From Planctomycetia bacterium (GTDB lineage: Bacteria; Planctomycetota; Planctomycetia; Pirellulales; UBA1268), in contig RFUD01000053.1 of the NCBI GenBank assembly GCA_009923125.1, forward strand, positions 1-10,131: a stretch of DNA of 10,131 bases, read 5' to 3'. The translations under genes were made by a program, and so were the position numbers. The notes below the pieces were generated by a model, which did no database searches, was not told where the DNA came from, and saw only the letters and a program-made list of their open reading frames with translations. This document shows positions 1 to 6,713 of this stretch, in pieces; within the stretch, counting starts at the first letter, position 1, and each line of letters begins with the position of its first letter.

Positions 1-161
1 ACCGTTCTGAAACACCGCTGACCTCGAGGAAAACACGCCTCCCGACTGCACGGTGAGGCTGGCGGACGCCCCATCGACAGAGATTTGCCCAGAGTTGCCG
101 CCGCTCGTTGCGGCGCCGGCGGCGCTCGCGAGGCTCATCGTGCCGCCGCTTTGGATCACGA
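1..161. repeat. Left arm of a long inverted repeat (fold-back)
   Basis: Base-by-base comparison shows that 1-161 is the reverse complement of 324-484, with differences only at 80, 81, 94, 148 and 154 (156 of 161 identical). The match is still perfect at base 1, so the arm may continue left of the window. It stops at 162, where the unshared spacer 162-323 begins. Three differences are silent third-codon changes when the arm is read in the repeat-protein frame on the minus strand. The adjacent pair 80/81 changes one codon (Ser here, Val in the other arm). Confidence 0.95.
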
Positions 162-330
162 CGGGCGAGTTGAAGAGGAGCCGCCCCTGGGAACTGAGCA
201 GGCCGTTGTTGGCGATCGTGATGCCGGCGGCCGTGCCGCCCGTGAAGTTGAAGAAGGCGGTTCCGTTATACGACGTGCTCGGGCCGACGAGGGCGAGGTT
301 CGCCACTCCGGCGCCGCCGCCGATCGTGAT
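1..330 (-). pseudogene. 5'- and 3'-incomplete copy of the beta-strand-repeat protein gene
   Basis: The minus-strand frame whose codons begin at 330, 327 and so on down to 3 is open from 330 to the left edge. It reads as a Gly/Ser/Thr/Asn-rich repeat protein, with segments such as GGGAGVANLALVGPSTSYNG and then VVIQSGGTMSLASAAGAATS. The second segment is also encoded by the plus-strand gene from about 326. A TGA at 333-331 and the start of plus-strand homology mark the breakpoint. There is no start codon or signal peptide, and the 3' end lies outside the window. It could be a true divergent paralogue fragment, one side of an inversion, or an assembly or amplification chimera. The coding character is clear; the biological status is not. 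Confidence 0.7.
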
Positions 331-2476
331 TCAAAGTGGCGGCACGATGAGCCTCGCGAGCGCCGCCGGCGCCGCAACGAGCGGCGGCAATTCTGGGCAA
401 ATCGTTGTCGATGGGGCGTCCGCCAGCCTCACCGTGCAGTCGGGAGGCGTGTTTTCCTCGAGGTCAGCGGTGTTTCAGAACGGTGGCCAACTGAACGTGT
501 CCGGGGGCCTGTTTCAGACCACACGGGTGGCCGGCGACACGACCAGCGAATTGAGGTTTGCCGCAGGTGCCTCGTTCAACGTGTCGAGCGGCACGCTCAT
601 GATGACGAGCACGACCGGTGGTAACACAACCATGCTACGGATGGGCAGCGCCAGCGGCATGTCGTCGGGCACGCTCTCCGGCGGGGCGATGAACCTCTCG
701 CAGTTTCTCCTCGGCGACCGCGGCGGCACGTTTTCCGGCGACTCGGCCGCGGACGCCACGTTCACCATGACCGGCGGCACGCTCACGCTCGACAACGTCT
801 CGAGCGGCGGGCTTTACGTCGGCAACAATCCCCAAACCACGACGACCCCGTTCAATCGCGGGTTTTTCAACCAGAGCGGCGGCGCGACGACCAACAGCGG
901 CGTCTTGCAGATCGGCGTCAACACGCAGAGCGGCGGCGTCTCGCTCGGCACGTTGACGCTCGCGAGTGGTACGTTCACGCAAGCGGGGGTGACGCAGGTG
1001 GGCGTGTCGGGCAGCGGCACGGGCGTGGTGGGCACGCTGGCCGTCAGCGGCGGCCTGTTCTCGACGACCGGCGCGTTTTTCGTCGGCGGCACGAGCTCCA
1101 CCTACAACGTGGGCGGCGCCGTGAGCGTGACGGGCAGCGGCGTGTTCACCGCCACCAACGCCGGGCGGAACGTGACGGTGAGCGTGAGCCGCACCGCCAA
1201 CGACGCCACCGCGGGCAACAACACCTTCCTCGTCAACGGCGGCACGGCCACGATCGACGTGCTCAACGTCTACCGTAGCGGCACGTTCACGGTGAGCGCG
1301 GGCCAGGCCACGGTGAACTCGGCCCTGCTGCTCTCGGGCACGGCCGCCGGCGGCGCCGCCGGTCGGCTCACGGGCGGCACGCTGCTCGTGCAGAGCGGCA
1401 GCAACACGGCCACGTTCACGGTCGGCCAGAATGCGAGCTTCGTGCAGTCGGGCGGGTCGGCCACGGTGGACTCGGCCACGATCACGGCTGCCGGGGCGAG
1501 TTTTGCTTTGCAGGCCGGCACGTTCACGGCCGGCGGCTTTGCGGCCACGCAGCCGGTTGCGGTAGACGGCACGCTGAACCTCAATGGTGCCACGGCATCG
1601 ATCGGGGCCGTCTCCGGCGCCGGCACGATCGGCCGCTCGGCCGCCGGCAGCGGCATCCTCTCGATCGGCGACGCCACGAATTCCACGTTCGCCGGGTCGA
1701 TCGCGAACGCCCTCGGCACGCTCGGCCTCACGAAGGTCGGCACGGGGCGGCTCCTGCTCGAAGGGGCCAACTCCTACGCCGGCCCGACGACCATCGCGGG
1801 GGGCACGCTCGCCCTCGGGGCGGGCGGCTCGTTCGCGAACAGCTCCTCGATCATCGTGGGCAACGCCGGCTCGTCGGGGGCGGTGCTCGACCTCACGGCG
1901 AAGACGGGCAGCTTCGACATCGGCGCGGGCCAGACGCTCGGCGGAGGCGGCACGGTCCAGCTCGCGTCGGCCGGCACGCTCAATGTGCTCGGCCTCCTGT
2001 CGCCGGGCAACAGTCCCGGCCTGCTCACGTTCGACGCCGGCACTACGATCCTCTCCGGCACGACGCTGATGGAGATTTCGGGCCTGACCCGGGCCACGGA
2101 TCCGTCGCACGGCACGGGCTTCTATGACGCGATCAACGTGGTCGACGGCGGCACACTCACGTTCGGCGGCCTGCTGCAACTCGCGTTCAGCCAGCAGTTT
2201 GCCGACAACGACACGTTCAACCTGTTCTCCACGTTGAACGGCGGGGCGCTCGCCGGCAACTTCACGGGCGTGAACGTGACCGGCTCGTTCTACAGCGGGC
2301 TCACGTGGACGAACGACATCGCAAACAACAAGTGGACGTCGACGGCCACCACCGGCGGCCAGTCACTCGAGTTCAACTACACAACGGGCACGCTCGTGAT
2401 CGTGCCGGAGCCGGCGGCCCTGGCACTCGCCGGCCTCGGCATCGCGGTCGCCGCGTGGGCCCGCCGCCGCAAGTAA
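323..2476 (+). CDS. Autotransporter-type beta-strand repeat protein with PEP-CTERM tail, 5' truncated
   Basis: About 717 residues of Gly/Ser/Thr/Asn-rich repeats, rich in SGG, GGT and VSGG, as expected of a right-handed beta-helix passenger. Around 1725-1818 there is a clear autotransporter-associated beta-strand repeat (L-T-K-V-G-T-G-R-L-L-L-E-G-A-N-S-Y-A-G, then TTIAGGTLAL). The C-terminus is a PEP-CTERM signal: Pro-Glu-Pro at 2405-2413, one hydrophobic helix, then Trp-Ala-Arg-Arg-Arg-Lys. By family knowledge this tail directs export and sorting by an exosortase; no beta-barrel translocator domain is present. The frame stays open upstream to 53 (a GTG), but 53-322 is antisense to the minus-strand copy, so those 90 codons are almost certainly not the real N-terminus. 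True signal-peptide and start regions are missing. Product and frame are confident; the 5' end is an artefact of the fold-back junction. Confidence 0.85.
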   Translation: MVIQSGGTMSLASAAGAATSGGNSGQIVVDGASASLTVQSGGVFSSRSAVFQNGGQLNVSGGLFQTTRVAGDTTSELRFAAGASFNVSSGTLMMTSTTGGNTTMLRMGSASGMSSGTLSGGAMNLSQFLLGDRGGTFSGDSAADATFTMTGGTLTLDNVSSGGLYVGNNPQTTTTPFNRGFFNQSGGATTNSGVLQIGVNTQSGGVSLGTLTLASGTFTQAGVTQVGVSGSGTGVVGTLAVSGGLFSTTGAFFVGGTSSTYNVGGAVSVTGSGVFTATNAGRNVTVSVSRTANDATAGNNTFLVNGGTATIDVLNVYRSGTFTVSAGQATVNSALLLSGTAAGGAAGRLTGGTLLVQSGSNTATFTVGQNASFVQSGGSATVDSATITAAGASFALQAGTFTAGGFAATQPVAVDGTLNLNGATASIGAVSGAGTIGRSAAGSGILSIGDATNSTFAGSIANALGTLGLTKVGTGRLLLEGANSYAGPTTIAGGTLALGAGGSFANSSSIIVGNAGSSGAVLDLTAKTGSFDIGAGQTLGGGGTVQLASAGTLNVLGLLSPGNSPGLLTFDAGTTILSGTTLMEISGLTRATDPSHGTGFYDAINVVDGGTLTFGGLLQLAFSQQFADNDTFNLFSTLNGGALAGNFTGVNVTGSFYSGLTWTNDIANNKWTSTATTGGQSLEFNYTTGTLVIVPEPAALALAGLGIAVAAWARRRK
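324..484. repeat. Right arm of the long inverted repeat
   Basis: This is the inverted partner of 1-161. It lies inside the plus-strand repeat-protein gene and ends within its segment VFQNGG. The inner junction at 321-326 is the self-complementary hexamer CGATCG. The spacer 162-323 carries coding sequence that continues in frame into the left arm on the minus strand. If the spacer were flipped, the same sequence would run in frame into this right arm (Pro-Val-Val-Ile-Gln-Ser-Gly). Two oppositely oriented versions of the gene therefore share one spacer. Confidence 0.95.
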
Positions 2477-2494
2477 GACAGGCTTCAGCCTGTC
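2477..2494. repeat. Perfect 8-bp hairpin directly after a stop codon
   Basis: GACAGGCT, a 2-base loop TC, then AGCCTGTC: every arm base pairs. It begins at the base after the TAA of the PEP-CTERM gene and ends 29 bases before the DUF1559 ATG. No T-run follows, so it is not a classic intrinsic terminator. It could act as a processing or stabilising hairpin between two co-transcribed genes, or be one copy of a dispersed REP-like palindrome. Confidence 0.6.
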
Positions 2495-2523
2495 ATGTGA
2501 CGCACGAACGCCTGCATTTCACC

Positions 2524-3546
2524 ATGAAAAACACCCTTCGCCACGGCTTCACTCTTGTCGAACTCCTGGTCGTGATCGCGATCATCGGCGTGCTCGTCGG
2601 GCTCCTCCTGCCCGCGGTGCAGAGCGCCCGCGAATCGGCCCGGCGGTCGAGTTGCTCGAACAACCTCAAGCAGCTTGGCCTCGGGCTGCACAATCATCAT
2701 GCGGCACGCAGGATGTTTCCTCCAGGATTCGCCCGCGTGTATGGCAATCCGACCCCTGCCACCGACTTCTCGCAGAACGACGCCGTGGGTGTGGCGGCCG
2801 CCGAGCAGGGCAATTGGGCGTGGGCTGCGTTCACGCTGCCGTACGTTGAGATGGACAGCGTCTTCCAGACGATCAACGTCACGGGCACCGACTGCGCGGC
2901 GGCGATGGGAAACGCCACCCGGATGCAGGCCATGGCGGTTCCCGTCGCCTCGTTTCGCTGCCCGGCGGATTTTTCAGTCGCGACGGGGCAGCGGCCCGGA
3001 ATCACTGACATCCAGTTCAGGGATTCGGCCGGCAACACCGTATCAACACGATCGGCACTGTCGAACTACGCGGCGGCCAACGGTTCTGACAACGTCTACA
3101 AGGTGGGCGACGGGATCTTCTTTATGGACAGCAAGACGGTCGCCTCCAAGATCCAGGACGGCCTGAGCAAGACGATCGCGCTGGGCGAGCGGGTGTTTCT
3201 CCTCAACAACGGCATCACGGGCATCGATCCGCAGCAGGGGTACGCCTACGCCGGGTTTCTCAAGCCGCAGGCGGGTTGCATCTACTGCGTGCGGGGAACG
3301 CGGCAGCTGAGCAGCTGGGGCATCCGCGACGCCCTGGCATCGGCATTCATGGGGATCAATGAGCCGAGCATGCTGGTCGCCAGTGCCGACAGTTGCTCGT
3401 CACGTGGCTTTTCCTCGTACCACCGCGGCGGTGCCCAGTTCACGATGGCCGACGGCAGCGTGCGGTTTCTCTCCGAGTCGATCGGCCTCGCGATCCTCCG
3501 CGACCTGATCTCGATCGCCGACGGCCGCTCGACCACGGCCGACTGA
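2524..3546 (+). CDS. DUF1559 prepilin-type protein (H-X9-DG)
   Basis: A 340-residue protein starting MKNTLRHGFTLVELLVVIAI. This is a type IV pilin/type II secretion pseudopilin leader: Gly8 is the last residue before cleavage, followed by Phe9, the conserved Glu13 and one hydrophobic helix. The region after it (AVQSARESARRSSCSNNLKQ, LGLHNHH) is typical of the DUF1559 family that is greatly expanded in planctomycetes. Near the C-terminus His300 is followed by nine residues and Asp310-Gly311, the prepilin-processing-associated H-X9-DG motif. The start is fixed by the leader; the frame is open far upstream without such a signal. No good Shine-Dalgarno is visible. It lies 47 bases downstream of the PEP-CTERM gene on the same strand, so co-transcription is plausible. 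By inference it is an envelope-anchored, pilin-like protein; the exact role of the family is unknown. Confidence 0.93.
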   Translation: MKNTLRHGFTLVELLVVIAIIGVLVGLLLPAVQSARESARRSSCSNNLKQLGLGLHNHHAARRMFPPGFARVYGNPTPATDFSQNDAVGVAAAEQGNWAWAAFTLPYVEMDSVFQTINVTGTDCAAAMGNATRMQAMAVPVASFRCPADFSVATGQRPGITDIQFRDSAGNTVSTRSALSNYAAANGSDNVYKVGDGIFFMDSKTVASKIQDGLSKTIALGERVFLLNNGITGIDPQQGYAYAGFLKPQAGCIYCVRGTRQLSSWGIRDALASAFMGINEPSMLVASADSCSSRGFSSYHRGGAQFTMADGSVRFLSESIGLAILRDLISIADGRSTTAD

Positions 3547-3566
3547 AAGCCCGCGCCGCAGGCGAA

Positions 3567-3890
3567 CTACCGAGCGAACATTTCCTGGAGGACGTCCAAG
3601 ACCCGCTCGGCCGTCGGGGCGTCGATGCGGCCGAGTTTCTTGACGAGTCGAGTCTGGTCGACCGTGCGAATCTGGTCGAGCACGATCTGGCCGGTCTTTC
3701 CGCCGAACCGGCAGGACACGCGAGTCGGATAGCCGCGGCCTTTCGTGGTCATCGGCGCCACGATGGACGTGCGGATGTTGTGGTTCATTTCATCCGGCGA
3801 TACGACGAGGCACGGTCGCGTCTTGCGGATCTCGCGGCCGATCGTGGGGTCGAGAGCCACCAGATGCACCTCGAAACGACTGATCACCAT
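3567..3890 (-). CDS. mazF: MazF/PemK-family toxin, mRNA endoribonuclease
   Basis: 107 residues starting MVISRFEVHLVALDPTIG. The family landmarks are present: E-I-R-K-T-R-P-C-L-V-V-S-P-D-E-M-N, then IVAPMTTKGRGYPTRV, then GQIVLDQIRTVDQTRLVKKL. The Arg of KTRP and the Thr of the MTTK segment correspond to the positions used for catalysis in MazF enzymes. By family knowledge it cleaves single-stranded mRNA at short motifs and is neutralised by MazE. I chose the ATG at 3890 because homologues begin MVISRF; an upstream ATG at 3911 would add seven non-conserved residues. The ATG overlaps the end of the antitoxin gene (ATGGTGA), which suggests translational coupling. Length is normal for the family and no key segment is missing, so it is probably active. 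It converges with the DUF1559 gene, leaving 20 bases between them. Confidence 0.93.
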   Translation of the reverse strand: MVISRFEVHLVALDPTIGREIRKTRPCLVVSPDEMNHNIRTSIVAPMTTKGRGYPTRVSCRFGGKTGQIVLDQIRTVDQTRLVKKLGRIDAPTAERVLDVLQEMFAR

Positions 3891-4138
3891 GTCCACTCTT
3901 CCCCGTCCCACCGCGATGACGACGCCGGCGGAGCATCGACCGGCTGGTCATCCCCCTTGGCGGCCATGGTGCGGAAGGCTTCCGCCCAGGCAGCTCGCGG
4001 GCCGCTCACGGGGCGAACCAACAGCATCCCATCGCGGGCGACGAGTTCCACCTCTCCCGACAGCCCGCTTCGCTCCAGGATCGGCTTGGGGATGCGGATC
4101 CCCTGGGAATTGCCGATGGAGATGATCTTGGATTTCAC
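3884..4138 (-). CDS. mazE: MazE-family antitoxin (AbrB-type swapped hairpin)
   Basis: 84 residues from a GTG start: VKSKIISIGNSQGIRIPKPI and onward. The first ~47 residues match the SpoVT/AbrB fold seen in MazE: the I-G-N-S-Q-G-I-R-I-P motif, a Leu/Gly turn, then GEVELVARDGMLLVRPV. The tail is polar and acidic and ends WDGEEWTW, resembling the MazF-binding tail of MazE (an acidic Trp-containing end). The reading frame stays open upstream to 4423, but that extension is antisense to the neighbouring glycoside-hydrolase-like gene. There is no in-frame ATG nearby, so GTG at 4138 is the best start. A promoter and a palindrome lie just upstream. By family knowledge MazE binds MazF and represses the operon. 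Confidence 0.9.
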   Translation of the reverse strand: MKSKIISIGNSQGIRIPKPILERSGLSGEVELVARDGMLLVRPVSGPRAAWAEAFRTMAAKGDDQPVDAPPASSSRWDGEEWTW

Positions 4139-4174
4139 GATACTGGTTCCGGCATGTGAACGCGCCGACGACAC

Positions 4175-4205
4175 ACGGCGTGTAATTACATCGTAGTCAC
4201 GCCGT
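4175..4205. promoter_or_regulatory. Candidate MazE operator palindrome
   Basis: ACGGCGTG at 4175-4182 is repeated in inverted orientation as CACGCCGT at 4198-4205, with 15 bases between the arms. The spacer contains the 10-base palindrome TGTAATTACA (4181-4190). The element covers the -10 region of the putative mazEF promoter, where a self-repressing antitoxin would bind. The arms are seen directly; the role as operator is inferred from family behaviour. Confidence 0.55.
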
Positions 4206-4218
4206 CGAAAATGGTCAA
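4190..4218 (-). promoter_or_regulatory. mazEF promoter
   Basis: On the minus strand TTGACC (4218-4213; 5 of 6 match to TTGACA) is followed after exactly 17 bases by TACGAT (4195-4190; 4 of 6 match to TATAAT). Transcription would start near 4183 and leave a leader of about 45 bases before the mazE GTG. The -35 box overlaps the stop codon of the upstream gene. Confidence 0.6.
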
Positions 4219-5837
4219 TGCGGCGTGCCTCGCTTCTCGACGATGACAACGCCCCAGGGGGCGAGCGTGGGGAGGGCGACCGTGCCGTCGGCGGCGAGGG
4301 AGAGCGGCGTCGAGCGCACGAGCGGGGCGTAGTCGCGGCTGTCGAAAGCCTTGTCGTGGGCGGCGCGGTCGTAGGCCGCGACGGGCTGGAGGAGCCGCAG
4401 GGCCACGGGCGAGTCGCTCGCAAATTGGGTCGGCCGCAGCGTGATCGAAAAGGGCTGCGGGTCGTCGCGCCAGTCCACGAGGTGGATCGCGGCCGCGCCT
4501 GCAGGCGAGCCGGGCACTGCCCGCACGACGGCGAGCACGTGCGGCGCGGCGGCGCCGAGGTCGAGCGGGGGCGTCAGCCCCTTCCAGCGGCCGTCTTCCA
4601 CGCCGCAGCCGGCGGCAAACGCCTCGGCGTGGCCGTCGAGGTGCGGGGCGATGCCGCGCACGAAGGCCGTGAGGTCGGCGTAGTGTTCCGGCTTGCCGAA
4701 GTAGCGCTGGGCATCAGGGAGAAACGTGTCCCATGGCATCTCGATCAGGCCGCCGAGGGCGTAGGCGGTGGCGATCGATTTGCGGGTGAGGAGGATCCAG
4801 TCGGCCGACTCCTGCTCGGCCGGTGTCGCCACGGTCTTCAGCGGCATCGTGATCGTCTGCAGGCGGCCGTGGCTGCGGGCCTGTCGCATGCACTCGTGGA
4901 GGTGCGTCGGCGTCGCCTCCTTGAAGGCCAGTTCGCCGATGCAAAAGTCGAAGGGCAGCCGCACGGGGCCCCAGTCGCGGGCGCCGTTGTTGCACGACAC
5001 GGGGATGTGGCGGCCGGCCTGCTTGTCGAGCTCGGCCCGCCAGCGTTGATGAAAGGCCACCGAAGCCTCGAGCTGAAACTGCTTGAAGTACGTCCGCAAC
5101 TGGCCCCCTTCGGGCCAGCGGCGGAAGGCATCGCCGCTGGGGGCGTTCTTCGACTTTAAGTGCGCGGCATAGTCGAACGACGCGAGGTCCGTGACGCCGG
5201 CCTTGGCGAGTTGCTGCGGGTCGGCATGCCGCTCGAGCCAGGAGCGAAACCCGGCGATGCAGTGGCGGCAGAGGCAGCCGCCCCATTGCGTGGCGAGCAT
5301 GTTTTGCTCGGGCTCGTCCCGCTGGATGACGTCGGCACCGGCAGCGACCACGGCCAGCGCGGCCCGCACGTGGCCCGCCGCAAACTCCGGGTTGTTCGCG
5401 CAGCCCCAGGGATTCGGCCGGGGCCAGTGCCGCATCCACTCCGGCACCAGTCGCTGGGCGTCGAGCCCGACCACGTTCCATTCGATTTGCGGTGCCTTGC
5501 CCACATAGGAGCCGGCCGCGAGACCGCCTCCGTATTCGACGCCGAGATCGTGCACCTTGTTGATGAACTCTGGATTGTCGCCGTAGGTCCATTCGAGCCG
5601 TGTAACGTGAAAGCCACGGATGGCCGCGAGCGTGTCGTGCGGGTCGCCCTTGTGCGCCGGGTGAGCTGTGAGCGAACGCATGCAGACGGCGCTCGCCCGG
5701 GGGAAGCCCGGCCCCGACGGCAGCGAGTCGGTCATCTCGTGCACGCGTCGCATGGCTGACGCCGGTTCTCCGCCCTGGCAGGGAAGGGCCGCAGCGACCG
5801 AGAGCACGAAACAGATTGCCAGCAGGGGACAGCGCAT
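4215..5837 (-). CDS. Secreted TIM-barrel glycoside-hydrolase-like protein
   Basis: 540 residues from an ATG that opens a clear signal peptide, MRCPLLAICFVLSVAAALPC. An upstream ATG at 5927 would bury it behind 30 unrelated residues. The middle reads like a (beta/alpha)8 barrel of the GH42-like type: an early FHVTRLEWTYGDN strand, Asp174-Glu175-Pro-Glu177 after a hydrophobic strand (ADVIQR), and a second strand-end Glu366 in GLIEMPWDTF. Glu175 or Glu177 with Glu366 are candidate acid/base and nucleophile. Cys188-x-Cys190-x-x-Cys193 follows the first site, next to GGCLCRHCIAGF. The C-terminal ~120 residues look like a beta-sandwich (AAIHLVDWRDDPQPFSITLR). The role, polysaccharide hydrolysis outside the cytoplasm, is inferred, and I cannot assign a numbered family. 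A transcript reading through its stop would run into mazEF. Confidence 0.7.
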   Translation of the reverse strand: MRCPLLAICFVLSVAAALPCQGGEPASAMRRVHEMTDSLPSGPGFPRASAVCMRSLTAHPAHKGDPHDTLAAIRGFHVTRLEWTYGDNPEFINKVHDLGVEYGGGLAAGSYVGKAPQIEWNVVGLDAQRLVPEWMRHWPRPNPWGCANNPEFAAGHVRAALAVVAAGADVIQRDEPEQNMLATQWGGCLCRHCIAGFRSWLERHADPQQLAKAGVTDLASFDYAAHLKSKNAPSGDAFRRWPEGGQLRTYFKQFQLEASVAFHQRWRAELDKQAGRHIPVSCNNGARDWGPVRLPFDFCIGELAFKEATPTHLHECMRQARSHGRLQTITMPLKTVATPAEQESADWILLTRKSIATAYALGGLIEMPWDTFLPDAQRYFGKPEHYADLTAFVRGIAPHLDGHAEAFAAGCGVEDGRWKGLTPPLDLGAAAPHVLAVVRAVPGSPAGAAAIHLVDWRDDPQPFSITLRPTQFASDSPVALRLLQPVAAYDRAAHDKAFDSRDYAPLVRSTPLSLAADGTVALPTLAPWGVVIVEKRGTPH

Positions 5838-5995
5838 GGTGGGAAACCCAAAGAGAGGTGGGCGGGCAGGGGAGGGTGAAGCATGAGGCGGGCGCACGAT
5901 CATCGCCGCCCAGCCGGGGATAGGCATTCAGGTCTGTGGCCGCTGTGTTTCAGGTTTTGCGTGTCGGCTGTGGGCCCAGCGGTGGCCACGGGCGG

Positions 5996-6001
5996 TACAA
6001 T
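5996..6001 (+). promoter_or_regulatory. Possible -10 box just before the SOUL gene
   Basis: TACAAT matches the -10 consensus at 5 of 6 positions and lies 7 bases before the ATG at 6009. No matching -35 hexamer is visible about 17 bases upstream, and no Shine-Dalgarno precedes the ATG. If used, the transcript would be leaderless or nearly so. Confidence 0.3.
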
Positions 6002-6008
6002 TGCCTCC

Positions 6009-6701
6009 ATGTGGAGAGCCGTCGATTGGAAACCGCTGATCGGAATGCTCGGGTGCGCGTCGGCTCTCGTCGAGCCGGTCGCGCAGCCGGCGAAAGGGGC
6101 GAACGACGTGGGACGGCCGTGGATGTTTTCCGAGGCGTCGCTGCCGGCCGGGTTTCCCGCGCCGGGACCGGTCGGCGAGGTGATTGTGAAGACCTATCCC
6201 GCCCACCGCATGGCCCGCGCGGCCGCCGGCAAGGGGGCCAACGGCATGTTCATGAAACTGTTTCGGCACATCGAGCGCAACGAGATCGCGATGACGGCGC
6301 CCGTCGTGATGGGCTGGCCGGCCGAGAACGCGGCGGAGGGCGGCGGCGATGCAGCGGGAAAGCAGCCCGCCACGCAGGGGCCGGAGTCGATGGCGTTTCT
6401 CTACGGCAAGCCGACGCTGGGCGCGGCGGGCGTTGATCCCGCCGACCCGGTCGTCCTGACCGAGACCGTCGTGGTGTCGGTCGGCCTCCGCGGCTCGTAT
6501 GACGAAGCGACGATGAACCGCGGCCTGGAGCGGCTGCGGGCCTGGCTCGGGGAGCATCCGGAGTGGACCGTGGCGGGCGCTCCGCGGTCACTCGCCTACA
6601 ACAGCCCGTTCGTGCCCGGGTTCGCCAAATATTCCGAGGTGCAGCTCCCCGTCATCCGCGCGACGGACGAGCGCGACGGCCGCGATCGGAAACCTGAATG
6701 A
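6009..6701 (+). CDS. SOUL heme-binding-family protein, probable lipoprotein
   Basis: 230 residues. The core matches the SOUL/HEBP family: KLFRHIERNEIAMTAPVVMG (Asn91-Glu-Ile-Ala-Met-Thr-Ala-Pro-Val99), then a Met-x-Phe strand (SMAFLYGKPTL), a V-V-V-S-V-G-L-R-G strand, and a C-terminal YNSPFVPGFAKYSEVQLPV resembling the family's Tyr-Asn-x-Pro and Asn-Glu-Val end. The N-terminus from ATG 6009 is a short hydrophobic leader with Cys16 in MLGCAS, close to but not exactly a lipobox, so a membrane lipoprotein is possible. An upstream ATG at 5883 gives a non-signal extension and was rejected. A low-complexity Gly/Ala insertion (AENAAEGGGDAAGKQPATQG) interrupts the core after MTAPVVMGWP. By family knowledge it may bind heme or tetrapyrrole; the binding residue cannot be fixed here. 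It converges with the Fic gene, 12 bases apart. Confidence 0.82.
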   Translation: MWRAVDWKPLIGMLGCASALVEPVAQPAKGANDVGRPWMFSEASLPAGFPAPGPVGEVIVKTYPAHRMARAAAGKGANGMFMKLFRHIERNEIAMTAPVVMGWPAENAAEGGGDAAGKQPATQGPESMAFLYGKPTLGAAGVDPADPVVLTETVVVSVGLRGSYDEATMNRGLERLRAWLGEHPEWTVAGAPRSLAYNSPFVPGFAKYSEVQLPVIRATDERDGRDRKPE

Positions 6702-6713
6702 AGTGCCAGACCG

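Noticed and set aside
53..322. N-terminal 90 residues of the long repeat-protein frame as coding sequence
   Set aside because: They are the antisense reading of a second copy of the same gene; see the inverted repeat.
635..2179. A 514-codon minus-strand frame and other long overlapping frames
   Set aside because: Arg/Ala/Pro-rich antisense shadows caused by high GC; no domain, signal or ribosome-binding site.
2305..2523. Upstream extension of the DUF1559 frame
   Set aside because: It overlaps the 3' end of the PEP-CTERM gene in another frame and would hide the pilin-type leader that begins at 2524.
4139..4423. Long upstream extension of the mazE frame
   Set aside because: It runs through the mazEF promoter and then antisense-like Arg/Ser/Pro-rich sequence in the neighbouring gene; no AbrB homology lies there.
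5838..5927. Earlier start for the glycoside-hydrolase-like protein
   Set aside because: It would place a clear signal peptide 30 residues inside the protein.
5883..6008. Earlier start for the SOUL protein
   Set aside because: The added residues look like translated intergenic sequence, and the leader begins at 6009.
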